NCBI RefSeq assembly: GCF_002979415.1
Contig: NZ_PCOT01000013.1
Coordinates: forward strand, 1 to 64,000
Reading direction: 5' to 3'
Source of the DNA: Microbacterium sp. MYb72
Lineage (GTDB): Bacteria; Actinomycetota; Actinomycetes; Actinomycetales; Microbacteriaceae
Length of the DNA stretch: 64,000 nt
This document shows, one piece after another, positions 8,611-16,782 of this stretch. A program made the position numbers and the translations under genes. The notes under the pieces are model-generated. The model searched no databases, had not been told where the DNA came from, and worked only from the letters and a program-made list of their open reading frames with translations. Each line of letters starts with the position of its first letter. Position 1 is the first letter of the stretch.

Positions 8611-10065
8611 ATGACTACCGCAACGACCGCCCCGGCCACCAAGCAGGTCGCCATCAACGACATCGGATCTGCTGAGGACTTCCTGGCCGCGGTCGAGAAG
8701 ACCCTGAAGTTCTTCAACGACGGCGACATCATCGAAGGCACGATCGTCAAGATCGACCGCGATGAGGTTCTGCTCGACGTCGGGTACAAGACCGAGGGCG
8801 TCATCCCCTCGCGCGAGCTCTCCATCAAGCACGACGTCGACCCCAACGAGGTCGTCAAGGTCGGCGACGAGGTCGAGGCTCTCGTTCTCCAGAAGGAGGA
8901 CAAGGAAGGCCGTCTGATCCTCTCCAAGAAGCGTGCGCAGTACGAGCGCGCCTGGGGAGACGTCGAGAAGATCAAGGAGAACGACGGCGTCGTCACCGGT
9001 ACCGTCATCGAGGTCGTCAAGGGCGGCCTCATCGTCGACATCGGCCTCCGTGGCTTCCTCCCGGCTTCGCTCATCGAGCTGCGTCGCGTCCGCGACCTCA
9101 CGCCCTACCTGGGTCAGGAGATCGAGGCGAAGATCCTCGAGCTCGACAAGAACCGCAACAACGTCGTCCTCAGCCGCCGCGCGCTGCTCGAGCAGACGCA
9201 GTCGGAGTCGCGCACCACGTTCCTGAACAACCTGCACAAGGGTCAGGTCCGCAAGGGCGTCGTGTCCTCGATCGTCAACTTCGGCGCGTTCGTCGACCTG
9301 GGCGGCGTGGACGGCCTCGTGCACGTCTCCGAGCTGTCCTGGAAGCACATCGAGCACGCCTCCGAGGTCGTCGAGGTCGGCCAGGAGGTCACCGTCGAGA
9401 TCCTCGAGGTCGACCTCGACCGCGAGCGCGTCTCCCTGTCGCTGAAGGCGACGCAGGAGGACCCGTGGCAGGTCTTCGCCCGCACCCACGCGATCGGTCA
9501 GGTCACGCCGGGTAAGGTCACCAAGCTCGTCCCGTTCGGTGCGTTCGTGCGCGTCGCAGACGGCATCGAGGGCCTCGTCCACATCTCCGAGCTCTCCAGC
9601 AAGCACGTCGAGCTGGCCGAGCAGGTCGTCTCCGTCGGCGAAGAGGTCTTCGTCAAGGTCATCGACATCGACCTCGAGCGTCGCCGCATCTCGCTGTCGC
9701 TCAAGCAGGCCAACGAGTCGGTCGACCCCAACGGCACCGAGTTCGACCCGGCGCTGTACGGCATGCTCGCGGAGTACGACGAGAACGGCGAGTACAAGTA
9801 CCCGGAGGGCTTCGACGCCGAGACCGGTGCGTGGAAGGAAGGCTTCGACGCTCAGCGCGAGGCATGGGAGCAGGAGTACGCAGCTGCTCAGTCCCGCTGG
9901 GAGGCTCACAAGGCTCAGGTCGCCAAGGCGGCCGAGGCCGAGGCGGAGGCCGGTGCCGACTTCGGCGGCCAGTCCTTCTCCAGCGAGTCCGCCGGCGCGG
10001 GCACGCTTGCTGACGACGAGGCTCTCGCGGCTCTGCGCGAGAAGCTCTCGGGCGGCAACGCGTAA
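8611..10065 (+). CDS. rpsA: 30S ribosomal protein S1
   Basis: 484 residues with four S1 (OB-fold) domains: approximately residues 38-105, 122-188, 210-278 and 295-363. Domains 3 and 4 carry the classic GVVSSIVNFGAFVDLGG and GKVTKLVPFGAFVRVADG strands. It lacks two of the six domains of the E. coli protein, as usual in actinobacteria, and ends in a Glu/Ala-rich tail. S1 helps recruit structured mRNAs to the ribosome; in actinobacteria it may also act in trans-translation. It is followed by a strong hairpin, so it is monocistronic. Confidence 0.97.
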   Translation: MTTATTAPATKQVAINDIGSAEDFLAAVEKTLKFFNDGDIIEGTIVKIDRDEVLLDVGYKTEGVIPSRELSIKHDVDPNEVVKVGDEVEALVLQKEDKEGRLILSKKRAQYERAWGDVEKIKENDGVVTGTVIEVVKGGLIVDIGLRGFLPASLIELRRVRDLTPYLGQEIEAKILELDKNRNNVVLSRRALLEQTQSESRTTFLNNLHKGQVRKGVVSSIVNFGAFVDLGGVDGLVHVSELSWKHIEHASEVVEVGQEVTVEILEVDLDRERVSLSLKATQEDPWQVFARTHAIGQVTPGKVTKLVPFGAFVRVADGIEGLVHISELSSKHVELAEQVVSVGEEVFVKVIDIDLERRRISLSLKQANESVDPNGTEFDPALYGMLAEYDENGEYKYPEGFDAETGAWKEGFDAQREAWEQEYAAAQSRWEAHKAQVAKAAEAEAEAGADFGGQSFSSESAGAGTLADDEALAALREKLSGGNA

Positions 10066-10077
10066 GCATTTCGCTCA

Positions 10078-10115
10078 GGAACGGGCCGTCACCTTTCGAG
10101 GTGACGGCCCGTTCC
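10078..10115 (+). terminator. Terminator after rpsA
   Basis: Perfect 16-bp stem (GGAACGGGCCGTCACC with its complement) and a 6-nt loop TTTCGA, starting 13 nt after the rpsA stop. There is no T-run, which is common in high-GC terminators. Confidence 0.85.
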
Positions 10116-10178
10116 GCGTATCGGGCCGACCGGCGCGCACGGGGATGCCGACGCTCGACAGGTGCGAGGATGGACGTC

Positions 10179-10778
10179 ATGCCCCTCATCGCGCTCACCG
10201 GCGGAATCGCGTCCGGAAAGTCGACCATCGCCCGTCGTCTCGCCGAGAAGGGCGCGGTGGTCGTCGACGCCGATCAGATCGTGCGCGACGTGCAGGCGCC
10301 GGGCTCACCCGTGCTGCGGGGCATCGAGGAGGCCTTCGGCGAAGACGTCATCGGGGCGGACGGATCGCTTGACCGCCCCGCCCTCGGCGCGAAGGTGTTC
10401 GGAGACCCGGTGCTCCTCGCGAAGCTGAACGCGATCGTCCACCCCGCGGTGGGCGCCGAGTCCCGGCGCCGGTTCGAGGAAGCCCTCGCCGCGGATCCGG
10501 ATGCCGTCGTGGTCTACGACGTGCCGCTTCTCGTGGAGGCACGGCCGGACGACCCCTGGGATCTGATCGTCGTCGCCCACGCGCCGGCATCCGTCCGCAG
10601 GCAGAGGCTCGTCGAGCTGCGCGGGATGGACGAGCGCGCGGCGCAGGAGCGGATCGATGCGCAGGCATCCGACGATCGGCGTCTCGCCATCGCCGACGTC
10701 GTGATCGACACCGCCGGCGACCTCGCGCACACCGAGGAGCAGACGGACGCGCTCTGGGAGCGGATCCGCGCGAAGTGA
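10179..10778 (+). CDS. coaE: Dephospho-CoA kinase
   Basis: Phosphorylates the ribose 3'-hydroxyl of dephospho-CoA, the last step of coenzyme A synthesis. The 199-residue protein has a P-loop (GGIASGKS) right after the start, the family DADQIVRDV segment and the VYDVPLLVEA segment. Some actinobacterial CoaE proteins carry a C-terminal UPF0157 fusion; this one does not. The ATG at 10179 has GAGG 9 nt upstream; an in-frame ATG at 10170 would add three residues. The stop overlaps the GTG of the following transporter (GTGA). The rpsA-coaE order is conserved in actinobacteria and is usually followed by uvrB, which here lies 2.7 kb further on. Confidence 0.95.
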   Translation: MPLIALTGGIASGKSTIARRLAEKGAVVVDADQIVRDVQAPGSPVLRGIEEAFGEDVIGADGSLDRPALGAKVFGDPVLLAKLNAIVHPAVGAESRRRFEEALAADPDAVVVYDVPLLVEARPDDPWDLIVVAHAPASVRRQRLVELRGMDERAAQERIDAQASDDRRLAIADVVIDTAGDLAHTEEQTDALWERIRAK

Positions 10779-11986
10779 CCTTCTCCGGCCACGTCCCCGG
10801 GACGCGCGAGTACCGGCGTCTCATCATCGGCCTGTTCTTCGCCGGGATCGCGACCTTCGCGCAGCTGTACTCCGCTCAGGCCGTCCTTCCGCTCATCTCC
10901 GTCGACCTCGAGGTGAGCCCCGCGACCGCGGCGATCACCGTGTCGGCCGCCACCCTCGGGCTCGCCGTCGCGGTGATCCCGTGGTCATCCGTGGCGGATC
11001 GCATCGGGCGGGTGCCGGCCATGGCGATCGGCGTCCTCACCGCCACCGCGCTCGGACTCCTGGCTCCCCTGAGCGACGGGATCGTGCTGCTCCTGACTCT
11101 GCGATTCGCGGAGGGTCTGGCGCTGGGCGCCGTCCCCGCTGTCGCCCTCGCCTATCTCAGCGAGGAGGTCGAGCCCCGTCATGCGGCGGCCGCGGCCGGG
11201 AGCTACATCGCCGGCACCACCGTCGGCGGCCTGCTCGGGCGCATCGTGTCGGGAACCGTCGGTGAGGTCGCGGGCTGGCGAGCCGGCGTCTGGGCGGTCG
11301 CCGCGGTGTGCGCCGGGGCTGCGGTGCTGTTCCTCTGGCTCACACCCCGCGCGCGCGGCTTCGTCCCGGGGAGGCTGCGCAGCGAGCGCGGTCCCGGCAT
11401 CCTCGAGCGTCTCCGATCACCACTGCGCTCGTCGCGGCAGTGGGCTCTGTATGCGCAGGGCTTCCTGCTGATGGGCGCGTTCGTCGCGGTGTACAACTAC
11501 CTCGGGTTCCATCTCTCGGCCGCTCCCTTCTCCCTGCCGGCGTGGCTCGTGACGCTCCTGTTCCTCGCCTATCTGGCCGGCACCGTCTCCTCGCCGTGGG
11601 CGGGTTCCTGGGCGGCCCGGATCGGCCGTTTCCCCGTGCTCGTGCTCTCGATCGCGGTCATGGCGGTCGGCGCTCTGCTGATGCTCGCGCCCTCCGCGGC
11701 GATCGTGCTCGCGGGCCTCCTCCTGTTCACGGCCGGCTTCTTCGGCGCGCACGCGATCGCCTCCGGATGGACCCCGGTCGCTGCGGGAGCGGAGAGCAGA
11801 GCACAGGCGTCGTCCCTGTACTACTTCGCCTACTACGCCGGATCGAGCCTGTTCGGCTGGGCGCTCGGGCTGGTGTTCGGAGCGGTCGCGTGGGGATGGT
11901 TCATCGTCGCCGTCGTGTCCATGTGCGCGCTGGCGGCGTCGGCCGCGGTCGCAGCGCTCAGGGCGACGCCGACGGGTCGGCCCTGA
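10775..11986 (+). CDS. MFS transporter, probable drug or metabolite exporter
   Basis: 403-residue major facilitator protein with about twelve hydrophobic helices. The loop-2 signature appears as VADRIGRVPAMAIG between helices 2 and 3, and the family resembles YnfM/AraJ-type exporters (opening FFAGIATFAQLYSAQAVLP). Substrate cannot be read from the sequence. GTG start overlaps the coaE stop by 4 nt, so it is translationally coupled to coaE; together with the following acetyltransferase it forms an insertion between coaE and uvrB. Confidence 0.9.
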   Translation: MTFSGHVPGTREYRRLIIGLFFAGIATFAQLYSAQAVLPLISVDLEVSPATAAITVSAATLGLAVAVIPWSSVADRIGRVPAMAIGVLTATALGLLAPLSDGIVLLLTLRFAEGLALGAVPAVALAYLSEEVEPRHAAAAAGSYIAGTTVGGLLGRIVSGTVGEVAGWRAGVWAVAAVCAGAAVLFLWLTPRARGFVPGRLRSERGPGILERLRSPLRSSRQWALYAQGFLLMGAFVAVYNYLGFHLSAAPFSLPAWLVTLLFLAYLAGTVSSPWAGSWAARIGRFPVLVLSIAVMAVGALLMLAPSAAIVLAGLLLFTAGFFGAHAIASGWTPVAAGAESRAQASSLYYFAYYAGSSLFGWALGLVFGAVAWGWFIVAVVSMCALAASAAVAALRATPTGRP

Positions 11987-12012
11987 CCGCGATCCTCTGC
12001 GAGCATGGAGAC

Positions 12013-12804
12013 ATGCAGACGCAGTATCTCGACGTCTACGACCGCCAGCTCCGCACAGGACCGGAGACCGCGCACGCGGAGCGGGTCGTGCAGCTCGGAC
12101 CGCTGAGCCTCGCGACCTTCCACGGCGGGCGAGGCTTCATCACGTACGCGGACCTCGGGGGAGCGGATGCCGACGGCATCCGCGAGCTGGTGGAGGGAGG
12201 GCTCGCGCACTTCGCCGACAGGGCGGAGGTCGCGGAGGTGGAGTGGAAGACTCGAGGGCACGACACGGCTCCCGGTCTCCACGAGGCCCTGCTGGCAGCG
12301 GGATTCGTGCCGGAGGAGCCGGAGTCGATCATGATCGGCGAGGCCGCTCTGCTCGCCCAGGACGTCGTCATCCCCGGTGAGGTGACGATCCGCCGCGCGT
12401 TCTCGGAGGACGAGGTGCTCGCCGCCGGCGAGATGCAGGGGCGCGTCTTCGACGATGGGGACTGGCGTTCGCGCGCCGAGTCGCTGATCGAACGCATGCG
12501 GGTCGACGACACGGTGGAGCTGTGGATCGCGGTCGTCGACGGCGAGGTGGTCAGCGCGGGGCGGTTGGAGCCCGTCGTCGGAACCGAGTTCGCCGGTCTG
12601 TGGGGCGGCTCGACCCTCGAGGAGTGGCGGGGCCGCGGCATCTATCGCGCGCTCACCGCCGAGCGGGCCCGATCCGCTCTGGCCCGCGGCGTCCGCTACC
12701 TGCAGTCGGACTCGACGGAGTTCTCCCGCCCGATCCTGGAGAGATCGGGACTCGTGAAGGTCTCGACCACGACGCCCTACGTGTGGGCGCGCCCGGCGGA
12801 CTGA
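12013..12804 (+). CDS. GNAT family N-acetyltransferase
   Basis: 263 residues; the C-terminal half has a GNAT fold with acetyl-CoA-binding motif A seen as [20 protein letters not shown], preceded by [17 protein letters not shown]. The N-terminal half (about 120 residues) looks like a degenerate second GNAT-like domain without a recognisable CoA loop. Substrate unknown. It starts 26 nt after the MFS gene and its 3' end overlaps the convergent DUF4126 gene by 28 nt. Confidence 0.85.
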   Translation: MQTQYLDVYDRQLRTGPETAHAERVVQLGPLSLATFHGGRGFITYADLGGADADGIRELVEGGLAHFADRAEVAEVEWKTRGHDTAPGLHEALLAAGFVPEEPESIMIGEAALLAQDVVIPGEVTIRRAFSEDEVLAAGEMQGRVFDDGDWRSRAESLIERMRVDDTVELWIAVVDGEVVSAGRLEPVVGTEFAGLWGGSTLEEWRGRGIYRALTAERARSALARGVRYLQSDSTEFSRPILERSGLVKVSTTTPYVWARPAD

Positions 12805-13394
12805 TCCGAGCGCTCCCGCCGGCGCCGTGCGCGGCGCCTCACCGCAGCCACGATGATCACGATCAGCCCGACGAGCAGCACCCCTGCGAGGACGGGGATC
12901 ACGATCGCGGCGGCCGCGAGGGCGAAGGAGGCTCCGTCCTCCGCGGTGCTGAGGACGGGCGCGGCGAGTCCTCCGGTCGTGGCGTTCGCGGCGACGCGCG
13001 CCGTGGCCTTGACGACGTGGACGACGAGCGCGATCGCGATGCCGACGACGACGGGGACCCAGGTGTTCTCGGAGAAGAAGGATGCGGGGTCGTCGACGGC
13101 GATCGTCTGCGCGCTGGAGCCGGCGCCGAACGCGATGCCACCAGCCGCAGGCCGCAGGATGCTCTGGACGACGTCGTTGACCGAGTCGAGCGCGGGGATC
13201 TTGTCGGCCACGATCTCGAGCAGCAGGAGCGCTCCGATGATCCACAGTGCGAGATCGCCCGACAGCCACGACCAGGTGGCCGGGAGCTGCACCGCCGGCA
13301 GCACGCGGTCGGCGAGACCGAGCAGGAACAGCGGCATCCAGGCGTTGAGGCCGGCGGATGCCGCGAGGCTGGTGCCGATGACGAACTCGATCAC
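12777..13394 (-). CDS. DUF4126 integral membrane protein
   Basis: 205-residue membrane protein with four or five hydrophobic segments, matching the uncharacterised DUF4126 family: the opening [20 protein letters not shown], the central [19 protein letters not shown] and the last helix followed by an Arg-rich tail ([10 protein letters not shown]). Function is unknown. GTG start at 13394. A TAGTCT -10 box ends 6 nt before it, so it is probably leaderless. It overlaps the GNAT gene at its 3' end and is divergent from uvrB. Confidence 0.85.
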   Translation of the reverse strand: MIEFVIGTSLAASAGLNAWMPLFLLGLADRVLPAVQLPATWSWLSGDLALWIIGALLLLEIVADKIPALDSVNDVVQSILRPAAGGIAFGAGSSAQTIAVDDPASFFSENTWVPVVVGIAIALVVHVVKATARVAANATTGGLAAPVLSTAEDGASFALAAAAIVIPVLAGVLLVGLIVIIVAAVRRRARRRRERSDQSAGRAHT

Positions 13395-13400
13395 CCCCTC

Positions 13401-13445
13401 AGACTAGGCGGAGCCGGCCTCGATGTCCGTGGTCCCGCCTACGCT
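13401..13445. promoter_or_regulatory. Divergent leaderless promoters of DUF4126 gene and uvrB
   Basis: On the minus strand TAGTCT (13401-13406) ends 6 nt before the GTG at 13394. On the plus strand TACGCT (13440-13445) ends 6 nt before the uvrB ATG at 13452. In both, a purine-rich GAGGGG or GGAGG touches the start codon, too close for a normal Shine-Dalgarno. No LexA-type palindrome was seen here. Confidence 0.55.
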
Positions 13446-13451
13446 GGAGGT

Positions 13452-15524
13452 ATGCAACCCACGCGCAGTGTCCGTCCGTTCGAGGTCATCAGCGAGTACG
13501 TCCCGGCCGGTGATCAGCCGAAGGCGATCGCCGACCTCGCCGCGCGGATCAACGCGGGCGAGACCGACATCGTGCTGCTCGGCGCAACAGGCACCGGAAA
13601 GTCGGCCACGACGGCGTGGCTCATCGAGCAGGTGCAGCGTCCGACTCTCGTGCTGGCGCACAACAAGACGCTCGCGGCGCAGCTCGCCAACGAGTTCCGT
13701 GAGCTCATGCCCAACAACGCCGTCGAGTACTTCGTCTCGTACTACGACTACTACCAGCCAGAGGCCTACGTGCCGCAGACGGACACCTTCATCGAGAAGG
13801 ACTCGTCGATCAACTCCGAGGTCGAGCGGCTGCGGCACTCGACGACGAACTCGCTGCTCAGCCGTCGCGACGTCGTCGTGGTGTCGACCGTGTCGTGCAT
13901 CTACGGCCTCGGCGCCCCGGAGGAGTACCTCCGTGCCATGGTCGCCCTGCAGGTGGGGGAGCGCTACGACCGCGACGCCCTGATCCGCCAGTTCATCGCG
14001 ATGCAGTACAACCGCAATGACGTCGACTTCTCCCGCGGCAACTTCCGGGTCCGCGGCGACACGATCGAGATCATCCCCGTGTACGAGGAGCACGCGATCC
14101 GCATCGAGCTCTTCGGCGACGAGATCGAGGCGCTGTACTCCCTGCACCCGCTCACGGGCGAGGTCATCGAGAAGCTCGACGCCGTGCCGATCTTCCCCGC
14201 ATCCCACTACGTCGCCGGCACCGACGTCATCCAGCGCTCCATCGGCACGATCGAGGCGGAGCTGGAGGAGCGGCTCGCCGAGTTCGAGAAGCAGGGCAAG
14301 TTCCTCGAGGCCCAGCGCCTGCGCATGCGGACGACCTTCGACCTCGAGATGCTGCAGCAGCTCGGATTCTGCTCCGGCATCGAGAACTACTCGCGCCACA
14401 TGGACGGGCGCGAGGCCGGGGAGCCGCCGCACACTCTGCTCGACTTCTTCCCCGACGATTTCCTCCTGGTCATCGACGAGTCGCACGTCACCGTGCCGCA
14501 GATCGGCGCGATGTACGAGGGCGACGCCTCGCGCAAGCGCACGCTCGTCGATCATGGCTTCCGTCTTCCGAGCGCCATGGACAACAGGCCGCTGCGGTGG
14601 GACGAGTTCAAGAACCGCATCGGTCAGACCGTCTACCTCTCGGCGACCCCGGGCAAGTACGAGATGGGCATCGCCGACGGCGTGGTCGAGCAGATCATCC
14701 GCCCCACCGGGCTCGTCGACCCGCACATCATCGTGAAGCCGTCGAAGGGGCAGATCGACGACCTCCTCGAGGAGATCAGGATCCGCGCCCAGAAGGACGA
14801 GCGTGTCCTCGTCACCACCCTCACCAAGAAGATGGCCGAGGAGCTCACCGACTTCCTGGGCGAGCACGGGGTGCGCGTGCGCTATCTGCACTCCGACGTC
14901 GACACGCTCCGACGAGTGGAGCTGCTCAGCGAGCTCAGGGCGGGCGTCTACGACGTGCTGGTCGGCATCAACCTTCTTCGCGAGGGTCTCGACCTGCCAG
15001 AAGTGTCGCTGGTCGCGATCCTCGACGCCGACAAGGAGGGCTTCCTCCGTTCGGGGACCTCCCTGATCCAGACGATCGGGCGCGCAGCCCGCAACGTCTC
15101 CGGCGAGGTGCACATGTACGCCGACAACATGACCGACTCGATGGCCAAGGCGATCGAGGAGACCGATCGGCGCCGCGACAAGCAGATCGCGTACAACACC
15201 GAGCACGGGATCGACCCGCAGCCGCTGCGCAAGCGGATCGCCGACATCACCGAGGTCCTCGCCCGCGAAGGGGCCGACACGGCCGACATGATGTCGAGTC
15301 GAGGACGAGCCACGGGCAAGGGCAAGTCGCCGACGCCGAACCTGCGACGCACGGGCATCGCCGCCGAAGGAGCGCTGCAGCTGGAGGCGACCATCCAGGA
15401 TCTCTCCGATCAGATGCTGGCCGCCGCCGGAGAGCTGAAGTTCGAGCTCGCCGGGCGGCTTCGCGATGAGGTGCAGGATCTGAAGAAGGAGCTGCGCGCC
15501 ATGGAGCGCGCCGGACACGCCTGA
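13452..15524 (+). CDS. uvrB: Excinuclease ABC subunit B
   Basis: Damage-verification helicase of nucleotide excision repair, loaded by UvrA and then bound by UvrC. 690 residues with Walker A GATGTGKS, the beta-hairpin region [15 protein letters not shown], a DEAD-like DESHV box, helicase motifs V and VI ([29 protein letters not shown]) and a C-terminal UVR domain near residues 650-685 for UvrC contact. Start ATG at 13452. Six nt before it ends a TACGCT -10 box. uvrA and uvrC follow 1.3 and 4.1 kb downstream on the same strand. Confidence 0.98.
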   Translation: MQPTRSVRPFEVISEYVPAGDQPKAIADLAARINAGETDIVLLGATGTGKSATTAWLIEQVQRPTLVLAHNKTLAAQLANEFRELMPNNAVEYFVSYYDYYQPEAYVPQTDTFIEKDSSINSEVERLRHSTTNSLLSRRDVVVVSTVSCIYGLGAPEEYLRAMVALQVGERYDRDALIRQFIAMQYNRNDVDFSRGNFRVRGDTIEIIPVYEEHAIRIELFGDEIEALYSLHPLTGEVIEKLDAVPIFPASHYVAGTDVIQRSIGTIEAELEERLAEFEKQGKFLEAQRLRMRTTFDLEMLQQLGFCSGIENYSRHMDGREAGEPPHTLLDFFPDDFLLVIDESHVTVPQIGAMYEGDASRKRTLVDHGFRLPSAMDNRPLRWDEFKNRIGQTVYLSATPGKYEMGIADGVVEQIIRPTGLVDPHIIVKPSKGQIDDLLEEIRIRAQKDERVLVTTLTKKMAEELTDFLGEHGVRVRYLHSDVDTLRRVELLSELRAGVYDVLVGINLLREGLDLPEVSLVAILDADKEGFLRSGTSLIQTIGRAARNVSGEVHMYADNMTDSMAKAIEETDRRRDKQIAYNTEHGIDPQPLRKRIADITEVLAREGADTADMMSSRGRATGKGKSPTPNLRRTGIAAEGALQLEATIQDLSDQMLAAAGELKFELAGRLRDEVQDLKKELRAMERAGHA

Positions 15525-15594
15525 TCGGCGGAGATCTGGACAGAGAGCGCGAGAGGGCACGACCTCTCGCCGGCTCGACGAGGAGAGGCACGCG

Positions 15595-15927
15595 ATGGAC
15601 GCGGCAGGAGAAGAGCTCGCCGATCGCATCCGTGCGCTCATGGGAGCGGATCCGTCGATCGAGGAGAAGCGGATGTTCGGAAGCCGGGCTTTCCTGATGG
15701 ACGGCCGCATCCTGGTGGGTGCGCGCAAGGGCGGGGTGCTGCTGGTGCGGGTGTCGGAGGAGCAGGGCGCCGCGCTGGCGGTGAGGCCGGGAGTCGCCCG
15801 GGCCGTGATGGGCGCCAAGACGATGAGTGCGAGCTGGCTGGACGTCGACGCCGTCACCGTGGCCGATGACGACGCTCTCATGTTCTGGATCGACGCCGCC
15901 AGGGAGGACTCGACGGGTCGCCCGTGA
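15595..15927 (+). CDS. TfoX N-terminal domain protein
   Basis: 110-residue protein of the TfoX/Sxy N-terminal domain family: the core motif EEKRMFGSRAFLMDGRILVG and the C-terminal FWIDAARE match. In gamma-proteobacteria the full-length relative activates competence genes, but the short actinobacterial single-domain form has no demonstrated role. A GAGGAGAGG ribosome-binding site lies 8 nt before the ATG. It follows uvrB by 70 nt on the same strand and may be cotranscribed. Confidence 0.8.
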   Translation: MDAAGEELADRIRALMGADPSIEEKRMFGSRAFLMDGRILVGARKGGVLLVRVSEEQGAALAVRPGVARAVMGAKTMSASWLDVDAVTVADDDALMFWIDAAREDSTGRP

Positions 15928-15957
15928 ACGGAACGTCCTGCGAGAGGGCGCGCGAGT

Positions 15958-16200
15958 TCAGGGGCAGTGCATGAGGGGCTTCGGGCCCGAGCGGTCGATC
16001 TCGTGCTCCGTCATCGGCGCGCCGCACAGCGGGCACGCACGTTCGGCGCGTTCGGCGGCGCTGGGCGGCGGCGTCTTCTCGTACGGGCCCACCGAGGCGG
16101 GGCCGGCGAAGCGGATCAGGTTCGTGTTGAACCAGGCGTAGAGACCGCCCGCCTCGCGGATGCGGGTGCGAAGAGGAGCGCGATCGGAGTTCGTTGCCAT
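15958..16200 (-). CDS. Small zinc-ribbon-like protein
   Basis: 80 residues, unknown function. The C-terminus carries CPLCGAPM...MHCP, two Cys pairs consistent with a small zinc ribbon although the last pair has only one Cys, so metal binding is not certain. The N-terminal part (GGLYAWFNTNLIRFAGPASVGPYE) is well structured and Phe/Tyr-rich. It is divergent from a MarR-family gene with 45 nt between the start codons. The two promoters interlock around TTAGT/ACTAA repeats, so MarR control is likely. A TACACT box ends 7 nt before the ATG, predicting a leaderless mRNA. Confidence 0.65.
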   Translation of the reverse strand: MATNSDRAPLRTRIREAGGLYAWFNTNLIRFAGPASVGPYEKTPPPSAAERAERACPLCGAPMTEHEIDRSGPKPLMHCP

Positions 16201-16205
16201 GTTTA

Positions 16206-16238
16206 TTAGTGTACTAACTATTAGTGCCTATGTATACT
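16206..16238. promoter_or_regulatory. Interlocked divergent promoters and TTAGT/ACTAA operator
   Basis: Between the zinc-ribbon gene and marR. Plus strand: -10 TATACT (16233-16238), 7 nt before the marR GTG. Minus strand: -10 TACACT (16208-16213), 7 nt before the ATG at 16200. Each -10 falls where the other promoter's -35 should be. Overlapping operator elements are TTAGT-GT-ACTAA (16206-16217) and ACTAA-CTA-TTAGT (16213-16225). A bound MarR dimer would block both promoters. Confidence 0.65.
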
Positions 16239-16245
16239 CGGAGCC

Positions 16246-16698
16246 GTGACGGCATCCGATGACCTGCTCAAGCTCGAGAACCAACTGTGCTTCGCCGTGG
16301 TCACGGCCGCGCGCAACGTGGTGGCGATCTACCGTCCGATCCTCGAGCCCCTCGGCCTCACGCACCCGCAGTATCTCGTCATGCTCGCGCTCTGGGAGCG
16401 GGCGCCTCGCACCCTCGCCGACCTCGCGGCCGATCTCGCCATGGAGCCGGCCACCGCGTCGCCGCTGGTCAAGCGCCTCGAGGCGGACGGACTCGTCACC
16501 CGACAGCGCAGCCCGCAGGACGAGAGGCGGCTGGAGATCGCGCTGACGGATGCCGGCGCCGCACTGCGGGAACGGGCTCTCGACGTTCCGCATCAGGTCA
16601 TGGCCGCCGTCGACATGGACATCTCGCAGGTGTCCGTCTTGAGAGACGGCCTGTCGGCCTTCGCGGGTCGGCGCGTCACAGAGCTGTCCGGGGCCTAG
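16246..16698 (+). CDS. MarR family transcriptional regulator
   Basis: 150-residue winged-helix regulator. The recognition region [31 protein letters not shown] and the wing [16 protein letters not shown], each family-typical, are present (residues about 60-110). The N-terminal motif [24 protein letters not shown] with an early Cys (Cys15) resembles the OhrR branch, whose reactive Cys senses organic peroxides; that subgroup assignment is inference. No ohr gene is adjacent; the likely target is the divergent zinc-ribbon gene and itself. GTG start 7 nt after TATACT. Confidence 0.88.
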   Translation: MTASDDLLKLENQLCFAVVTAARNVVAIYRPILEPLGLTHPQYLVMLALWERAPRTLADLAADLAMEPATASPLVKRLEADGLVTRQRSPQDERRLEIALTDAGAALRERALDVPHQVMAAVDMDISQVSVLRDGLSAFAGRRVTELSGA

Positions 16699-16770
16699 CC
16701 TCGGCGGTGCTCCGCCACGGAGGAGTAGCGCACCGTGGCTGCCGGCGGAGCCGATGTCCGTGGCCCCTCG

Positions 16771-16776
16771 TAGACT
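16771..16776 (+). promoter_or_regulatory. -10 box of uvrA, leaderless
   Basis: TAGACT ends 6 nt before the uvrA GTG at 16783, so the transcript probably begins at the start codon. No Shine-Dalgarno sequence precedes the GTG. Confidence 0.55.
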
Positions 16777-16782
16777 TGACCG

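Noticed and set aside
13404..15881. Open frame of about 825 codons antisense to uvrB
   Set aside because: Arg/Asp/Val/Leu-rich sequence with no family motif, exactly opposite a complete uvrB. Long antisense frames are expected from high third-position GC.
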